From Rathayibacter rathayi (GTDB lineage Bacteria; Actinomycetota; Actinomycetes; Actinomycetales; Microbacteriaceae): 64,000 bases of DNA. The DNA lies in contig NZ_CP028129.1 in the NCBI RefSeq assembly GCF_004011095.1, positions 2,480,001 to 2,544,000 of the forward strand, written 5' to 3'. A program made the position numbers and the translations under genes. Positions 59,715-64,000 of this stretch are shown here, piece after piece. Each line of letters begins with the position of its first letter. Within the stretch, counting starts at the first letter, position 1. Below the pieces are notes generated by a model that saw only the letters and a program-made list of their open reading frames with translations, had not been told where the DNA came from and ran no database searches.

Positions 59715-60701
59715 TCAGCCGCGGGTCCACTCCAGGAGCCGCTCCAGCGGCCAGGTGGTCACGATCCGCTCCTGGGGCACCCCCAAGCGCTCCGCCCGCT
59801 CGGCTCCGTAGTCGAGCAGGCGCAGCTGGCCCGGCGCATGCGCGTCGCTGTCGATCGAAAACAGGCAGCCCGCTTCGAGGGCGAGCGCGATCAGCTCGTC
59901 CGGCGGGTCCTCGCGCTCGGGTCGAGCGTTGATCTCGACAGCGGTCCCGTGATCGGCGCAGGCCCGGAACACGGCACGGGCATCGAAAGTCGAGGGCGGG
60001 CGGGTGCCGCGCTCGCCCGCCACCAGTCGCCCGGTGACATGGCCGAGAATGTCCGTCCGGGGGTCCGAGGCTGCCGCCACCAGCCGTGCGGTCATCTCGC
60101 GGGAGGGCAGCCGCAGCTTCGAGTGCGCGCTCGCAACGACCACGTCGAGCCGGCGCAACAGGTCGTCGCTCTGATCGAGCGCCCCGTCCTCCACCACGTC
60201 CACCTCGATTCCGCTGAGCAGCCGCAGCGGCGCCGTGTCGAGCGTCGCGAGGTGCCGGAGCTGCTCCTCCAGCCGCTGCACACTGAGACAGTGCGCGACC
60301 CGGAGCCGAGGGGAGTGGTCGGTGAGCGCCAAGTAGTCGTGGCCGAGGGCGCGAGCCGCGTCCGCCATCGCACTGATGGCTGTCGCTCCGTCGGACCATT
60401 CGCTGTGACTGTGCAGGTCTCCGCGAAGCCGCCCCCGCAACGCACTGGTGGGCGGCGGCTCGGAGCCGCGCAGCTCGGCGAGGTACTCGGGCACACGGCC
60501 CGCCCGTGTCTGCTCGATCACGGTGAAGGTCGTGTCTCCGATCCCGGACGCCCTCCGCACCCGAGCGAGGTCGTTCCGCTCCTCGGGCGTCATGCCTTCC
60601 AGTACCGCGGCCGCGCGCCGGAACGCCTTCGCCCGATAGCGCGAGGCCCGCTCCCGCTCCAGCAGCGTCGCGATCTCCTCCAGCGCCGCGATGGGGTCCA
60701 T
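59715..60701 (-). CDS. PHP-domain phosphoesterase with PolX-like N-terminus
   Basis: A 328-residue protein. The N-terminus (ALEEIATLLERERASRYRAK; RVRRASGIGDTTFTVIEQTR) is a helix-hairpin-helix domain as in family X DNA polymerases. The PHP metal site is complete: DLHSHSEWSDGATAISAMAD, YLALTDHSPRL, GIEVDVVEDG, VASAHSKLRL, ILGHVTGR and SIDSDAHAPGQLRLLDYG. It may be a phosphoesterase or 3'-5' exonuclease in DNA repair, separated from the polymerase part. The ATG at 60701 has TAGACC 6 nt upstream. Confidence 0.87.
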   Translation of the reverse strand: MDPIAALEEIATLLERERASRYRAKAFRRAAAVLEGMTPEERNDLARVRRASGIGDTTFTVIEQTRAGRVPEYLAELRGSEPPPTSALRGRLRGDLHSHSEWSDGATAISAMADAARALGHDYLALTDHSPRLRVAHCLSVQRLEEQLRHLATLDTAPLRLLSGIEVDVVEDGALDQSDDLLRRLDVVVASAHSKLRLPSREMTARLVAAASDPRTDILGHVTGRLVAGERGTRPPSTFDARAVFRACADHGTAVEINARPEREDPPDELIALALEAGCLFSIDSDAHAPGQLRLLDYGAERAERLGVPQERIVTTWPLERLLEWTRG

Positions 60702-60707
60702 GCCCTC

Positions 60708-60713
60708 GGTCTA
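60708..60713 (-). promoter_or_regulatory. -10 box of leaderless PHP gene
   Basis: TAGACC (reverse strand) ends 6 nt before the ATG at 60701. Confidence 0.4.
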
Positions 60714-60812
60714 TCACGGCCAGACCCGACCACTCAGCCCCTTGCCGACGCACGAGGGCACCCGACACCGCAGCCTGAGAACCGTCCGAGGCCCGTTGCG
60801 ACGCATTTCGAT

Positions 60813-60852
60813 CGAGATATATCGTGACACCATCAACTCGCGATGTATCGCG
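60813..60852. promoter_or_regulatory. Paired PadR-type operators before DUF4097-padR operon
   Basis: CGAGATATATCG (60813-60824) and the perfect palindrome CGCGATGTATCGCG (60839-60852) lie 27 bp apart, centre to centre, upstream of the DUF4097 gene. PadR proteins bind AT-centred palindromes of this kind, so the regulator at 61785 probably represses its own operon here. Confidence 0.55.
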
Positions 60853-60888
60853 TTTCCGCAAGGCACCAGAGATGCAGGAGGAGGAGCT

Positions 60889-61788
60889 ATGTCCCTCGAG
60901 AAATGGCTCGTGCAAGCGGGCGAGACGAAGGTCATCGACCTCGACGTCGTCCGCTCGCTCAAGGTCGCCCTGGTGGGTGGCCAGGTCGACGTCATCGCCC
61001 ACGACGAGCCGACGGCGCGCGTAGAAGTCCACAGCGTCGACGGCCGCCCGCTCAAGGTCTCGATGGACGGCGACCGCCTCGACATCGATCACGTCCAGCT
61101 GCGCTGGGACACGATCGTGGACGTCGTGAAGGGCCTCGGCCGGCGGGGTGACCGCGCCGACCTCAGCCTCCTCGTCCCCCGCGGAATTGACGTGACCTTC
61201 GACACCGTCTCGGCCGACGGCCTGGTCTTCGGCCTGCACAGCGACGCCCGCATCTCGACGGTCGGCGGCGACATCGTCGTGGACGGCTTGCACGGCGACA
61301 TCGAGGTGAACACCGTTTATGGCGAGCTCTCGGTCCGCAGCCACACCGGCCGGGTCAGCGCCCGCACCGTCTCCGGCGACGTCACTGCCACCGGCGAACT
61401 CACCCGCTTCACCGTCGACGGACTCTCGGGCAGTGTCTTCGTCGACGCCGAGGGCACGCCCGACCAGATCCGGGCCAACACCGTCAGCGGCGATCTCACC
61501 GTCCGCATTGACGAGGGCCTCGGCGCCCGCTACCGCATCAACACGGTCTCGGGCGCACTTCAGCTCGACGGCTCCGTCGTCAAGGGCACCTTCGGCCGGG
61601 GCTACACCTCGACCACCGGCTCCCTGGACTCGGCGTGGGTCGACGTCACCGCCAACTCGGTCTCGGGGGACGTGAGCGTCGTCCGCCGATCGAAGACCAC
61701 CGCCTCGGCCACGGTCGGCGAGGGCTGGGGCTCTCCCGAGTCCGGTCCCGACGACGGTCAGCGCCCGATGGATGGAGGCTCGCTGTGA
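60889..61788 (+). CDS. DUF4097 beta-helix-like protein
   Basis: A 299-residue protein built of short beta strands: LSLLVPRGIDVTFDTVSADG, ARISTVGGDIVVDGLHGDIE, GRVSARTVSGDVTATGEL and RANTVSGDLTVRIDEGLG, i.e. the repeating G-D-(I/V)-x-V pattern of DUF4097. No signal peptide or membrane helix is seen. The ATG at 60889 has AGGAGGAGG, a very strong ribosome site. It overlaps padR by GTGA. In firmicutes and actinobacteria such proteins accompany PadR and envelope-stress systems; exact role unknown. Confidence 0.88.
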   Translation: MSLEKWLVQAGETKVIDLDVVRSLKVALVGGQVDVIAHDEPTARVEVHSVDGRPLKVSMDGDRLDIDHVQLRWDTIVDVVKGLGRRGDRADLSLLVPRGIDVTFDTVSADGLVFGLHSDARISTVGGDIVVDGLHGDIEVNTVYGELSVRSHTGRVSARTVSGDVTATGELTRFTVDGLSGSVFVDAEGTPDQIRANTVSGDLTVRIDEGLGARYRINTVSGALQLDGSVVKGTFGRGYTSTTGSLDSAWVDVTANSVSGDVSVVRRSKTTASATVGEGWGSPESGPDDGQRPMDGGSL

Positions 61789-62492
61789 GCCCCGTCTTCG
61801 CACACGGCCGCCTGCGCCTCTACCTGCTCAACCTCCTCGCCGAATCGCCGCGCCACGGCTACGAGCTGATCCAGGCACTCAGCGAGCGCTTCGGCGGCAC
61901 CTACGCCCCCAGCGCCGGCACCGTCTATCCGCGCCTAGCGAAGCTCGAGGAGGAGGGACTCGTCACGAAGGAGGCGGACGGCCGCAAGACCGTCTACTCC
62001 ATCACCGACGCCGGCCGCGCCGAGCTCACCGCCCGGGCGACCGATCTGGGCGACATCGAGGAGGAGCTCACCGACTCCGTCCGTCGCTTGGCCGACGAGG
62101 TGCGCCTCGGCGTCGCGGAGGCGATGAAGAGTCTCCGCGCCGACCTGGCCAGCGCCGCCCGCGACGCGCGAGAGCCCGGTCGCCGTCCGGAGCACTCCGC
62201 CGAGAAACAGCGCCCACAGGACCCGCCGACCGGCCCAGCCGACTCCCACCCGACCGACTCCCACCCAACCGGCTCCCACCCAGCCGGCTCCGAGCACACC
62301 GCACCCGACGCGCGCACCGCCTCGCGCCTCGCCCTGCGCGACGCCGAAGTGCTGCTCACCGAGTTCCGTGACGAACTGCGCGCGCAGCTGCGCACCGCCT
62401 CCGCCACGGGCTCTGTGACGACCGCGAGCGTCGACGCCCTGCGCGCCGCGCTCGAGCAGGCCCGCGCCGCCGTCCGCTCCACCCTGGGCTGA
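61785..62492 (+). CDS. PadR-family transcriptional regulator with long C-terminal linker
   Basis: A 235-residue regulator. The winged helix is LRLYLLNLLAESPRHGYELI, SAGTVYPRLAKLEEEGLVTK and GRKTVYSITDAGRAEL (residues 8-85). The C-terminal part is helical, broken by a Pro/Ser/His repeat linker (SHPTD, SHPTG, SHPAG) at about 160-180. Family members are usually shorter. It starts at a GTG (61785) overlapping the DUF4097 stop, with GGAGG upstream. Autoregulation through the palindromes at 60813-60852 is likely. Confidence 0.9.
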   Translation: MSPVFAHGRLRLYLLNLLAESPRHGYELIQALSERFGGTYAPSAGTVYPRLAKLEEEGLVTKEADGRKTVYSITDAGRAELTARATDLGDIEEELTDSVRRLADEVRLGVAEAMKSLRADLASAARDAREPGRRPEHSAEKQRPQDPPTGPADSHPTDSHPTGSHPAGSEHTAPDARTASRLALRDAEVLLTEFRDELRAQLRTASATGSVTTASVDALRAALEQARAAVRSTLG

Positions 62493-62496
62493 CGGC

Positions 62497-62533
62497 GCAG
62501 TAGGCGGGGAATCCCAGGGTCCCCGCCTACTGC
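62497..62533. terminator. Bidirectional terminator hairpin
   Basis: GCAGTAGGCGGGGA (62497-62510) pairs perfectly with 62520-62533 around a 9-nt loop, between the convergent padR and antiporter genes. It overlaps the antiporter stop codon. Confidence 0.8.
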
Positions 62534-64000
62534 CGCCCTACCGCCAGCGCCTCCTCCTCCACGTCGAGGAACGCCAGCGCACTCACCACCGCCGGCTCCT
62601 GATACCGCCCCTGCGCGCGGGCACGCAGCACCGCCTCCCGCTCGGCCGCGATCATCACGCGCCGAAGCCGGTTGTAGGCCTGCGGCAGCGGCTCCGCGCC
62701 CTCACCCTCCGGCGGGTTCTGCAGCGCGTCGGCGAGGAACGTTGCATTGCGTCGCAGCCGGTCGAGCACCCGATCCTCGACCCCGTCCTGCGGTTCCTCG
62801 TCGAGCCGTGAGAGACCAGCCGCCTGCGCCTCGGCAAGGAGCATCTGCTTCTCCACATGCTCCTGCATCTCGTTCGGAGCCGGCAACTTCAGCGCCCGAA
62901 TGAGGCGCGGGAGCGCGAGACCCTCGACCAGGGTCCCCGCCACCACGACGAAGGCGAGGAACTGCAGAAACGCGCGCTGCGGCGTCTCCTCCGGCAGAAG
63001 GAACGCGGCCGCGAGCGTCACCACACCGCGGATGCCCGCGAAGGAGACCCCGATTGCGGTCGGCCAGGTCCACCCGCGCTGCCGCAATCGGCTCGGGCCG
63101 TGGCGGAAGAGCAGCGTCGTCATACACATCCAGGCCACGCGGCTGCCGATCAGCGCCGCGAGCACCGCCGCGCCGATGCCGACCGTCTGCCAGACCCCGA
63201 CCCCGGAGTCGGCGGTCGCCCGCACCACCGACGAGAGGCTGAGCCCGATGAAGAGGAACACCGCGTTCTCGAGGAGGAATTGGATCGTCCGCCAGTTCAG
63301 CGACTCCGCGATGCGCGCCTGCGCCGACTGGATGACGGGCGCGCGGAAGCCGAGGTAGAGCCCCGCGACCACGACCGCGAGTACTCCCGATCCGTGCAGC
63401 AGCTGTGCCGGGATGAACGCCACGTACGGCGTCACCAGCGAGAGGCTCGTGTCGAGCACCGACGACTGCACCTGCCTGCGGACGAAGCCGAGCAGCACGG
63501 CGACGCCGATGCCCACTCCGGCCCCTACCACCACGGCCAGCACGAAGTCGGCGGCGATCCGGCCGGGGGTCACCGTGCTCACGATCGCCAGGAGGGAGGC
63601 GTTCAGCGCTACCAGCGCGGTCGCATCATTGAGCAGGCTCTCGCCCTCGAGCACCGTCAGCATGCGCCTGGGCAGTCGGAGCCGACCTGCGATCGCCGTG
63701 ACCGCCACCGCGTCCGTGGGCGCCACGATCGCGCCGAAGGCGAGCGCCGCGGCGACCGTGATCGCCGGAACGACCATCCAAGCCACCGCGCCGACGACCG
63801 CGACTGTGAAAACGACGAGCCCGACCGAGAGCAGCAGGATGCTATCACCGCGAGCCCGCACATCGAGGACGGAGGTGCGCAGCGCCGCCGCGTAGAGCAG
63901 CGGCGGCAGAATCCCGAACAGCACCACGTCGGGCTCGACCACCACCGCGGGGATGCCCGGCACGAACGACGCGAGGGCGCCCACAGCCACCAGCGCGACG
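62527..64000 (-). CDS. CPA1-family Na+/H+ antiporter (5' end beyond the window)
   Basis: About 490 residues are in the window and the frame stays open to the right edge, so the start and first membrane helix are missing. Seen: GAIVAPTDAVAVTAIAGRLR, LEGESLLNDATALVALNASL (the ND ion-binding pair), AGLYLGFRAPVIQSAQARIA and GVSFAGIRGVVTLAAAFLLP. A C-terminal cytosolic tail of about 140 residues (EKQMLLAEAQAAGLSRLDEE...) may regulate it. The GTG at 63990 lies inside the first helix and is not the start. Exchanges Na+ or K+ for protons in pH homeostasis. Confidence 0.9.
   Translation of the reverse strand, partial: VALVAVGALASFVPGIPAVVVEPDVVLFGILPPLLYAAALRTSVLDVRARGDSILLLSVGLVVFTVAVVGAVAWMVVPAITVAAALAFGAIVAPTDAVAVTAIAGRLRLPRRMLTVLEGESLLNDATALVALNASLLAIVSTVTPGRIAADFVLAVVVGAGVGIGVAVLLGFVRRQVQSSVLDTSLSLVTPYVAFIPAQLLHGSGVLAVVVAGLYLGFRAPVIQSAQARIAESLNWRTIQFLLENAVFLFIGLSLSSVVRATADSGVGVWQTVGIGAAVLAALIGSRVAWMCMTTLLFRHGPSRLRQRGWTWPTAIGVSFAGIRGVVTLAAAFLLPEETPQRAFLQFLAFVVVAGTLVEGLALPRLIRALKLPAPNEMQEHVEKQMLLAEAQAAGLSRLDEEPQDGVEDRVLDRLRRNATFLADALQNPPEGEGAEPLPQAYNRLRRVMIAAEREAVLRARAQGRYQEPAVVSALAFLDVEEEALAVGRQ

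Noticed and set aside
57423..60827. A 1134-codon forward open frame
   Set aside because: Antisense shadow of the GT4 and PHP genes, which have complete motifs on the reverse strand.
59668..61803. A 711-codon reverse frame over DUF4097 and PHP genes
   Set aside because: It crosses two genes that have intact family motifs in other frames.
1..64000. tRNA, rRNA or riboswitch
   Set aside because: I saw no cloverleaf with a T-arm GTTCRANYC core, rRNA segment or known aptamer core on reading both strands; a covariance-model scan would settle it.

Overview
The window is high-GC actinobacterial DNA, most likely from a member of the Microbacteriaceae (a Rathayibacter/Curtobacterium-like plant or soil organism). 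This is inferred from the gene content, the many GTGA/ATGA stop-start overlaps, frequent leaderless starts with a TAnnnT box 6-7 nt before the start codon, and dispersed GCGAGATGCCACTT palindromes. No rRNA, tRNA, integrase, intact IS or CRISPR was found.

Layout. 1-5.8 kb: a reverse-strand RHS/YD-repeat polymorphic toxin. Its PD-(D/E)XK-like nuclease tip is intact but one base out of frame, and it is followed 5 nt later by an AT-richer immunity candidate that runs off the left edge. 5.9-11.3 kb: aldo/keto reductase, then a carbohydrate ABC importer (lipoprotein, two permeases) divergent from its LacI regulator. 11.6-14.2 kb: truncated copper-binding protein, PadR regulator, UbiB-like kinase. 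14.4-17.4 kb: LacI / ThuA-like / Gfo-Idh-MocA sugar module. 17.5-20.6 kb: TPR-like protein, two tiny genes, carboxylesterase, two tandem-repeat patches. 20.6-24.6 kb: a DtxR-boxed siderophore ABC importer, followed by an SDR.

25.5-32.9 kb is an accessory, lower-GC island. It carries a decayed lectin gene, then a reverse-strand type VII (ESX/WXG100) toxin cassette: WXG100 protein, frameshifted secreted protein, DUF4176, YwqH-like protein, small unknown, LXG toxin with GH-E nuclease tip, ankyrin immunity candidate, DUF2185/Imm33-like and SUKH-like immunity candidates, and the orphan C-terminus of a second toxin with its own small partner. No ESX export machinery lies in the window. A decayed EamA transporter closes the island.

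32.9-35.9 kb: a second LacI / ThuA / Gfo-Idh module, laid out like the first. 36-39 kb: a proline-rich membrane-anchored protein and an OmpR-type two-component system. 39.5-53 kb: alditol-oxidase-like flavoprotein, ChaB-like protein, kynureninase, CNNM/CorC-type protein, helveticin J-like secreted protein, SMP-30 lactonase, large APC transporter, a cysteine hydrolase that has lost its catalytic segment, a maltokinase-cap-like protein and a ddaH-rocD arginine/ornithine pair. Several palindromic repeats separate these genes. 53.4-64 kb: ROK kinase, a 19-bp tandem repeat array with an inverted copy, two unknown coupled genes, a HEAT-GT4 plus UGT glycosyltransferase pair, a PHP phosphoesterase, a DUF4097-PadR operon, and a CPA1 Na+/H+ antiporter cut by the right edge.

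The most interesting material is the two polymorphic-toxin loci, both damaged by single frameshifts; the paired ThuA/Gfo-Idh modules; the 19-bp array at 54.5 kb; and the dispersed palindromes.
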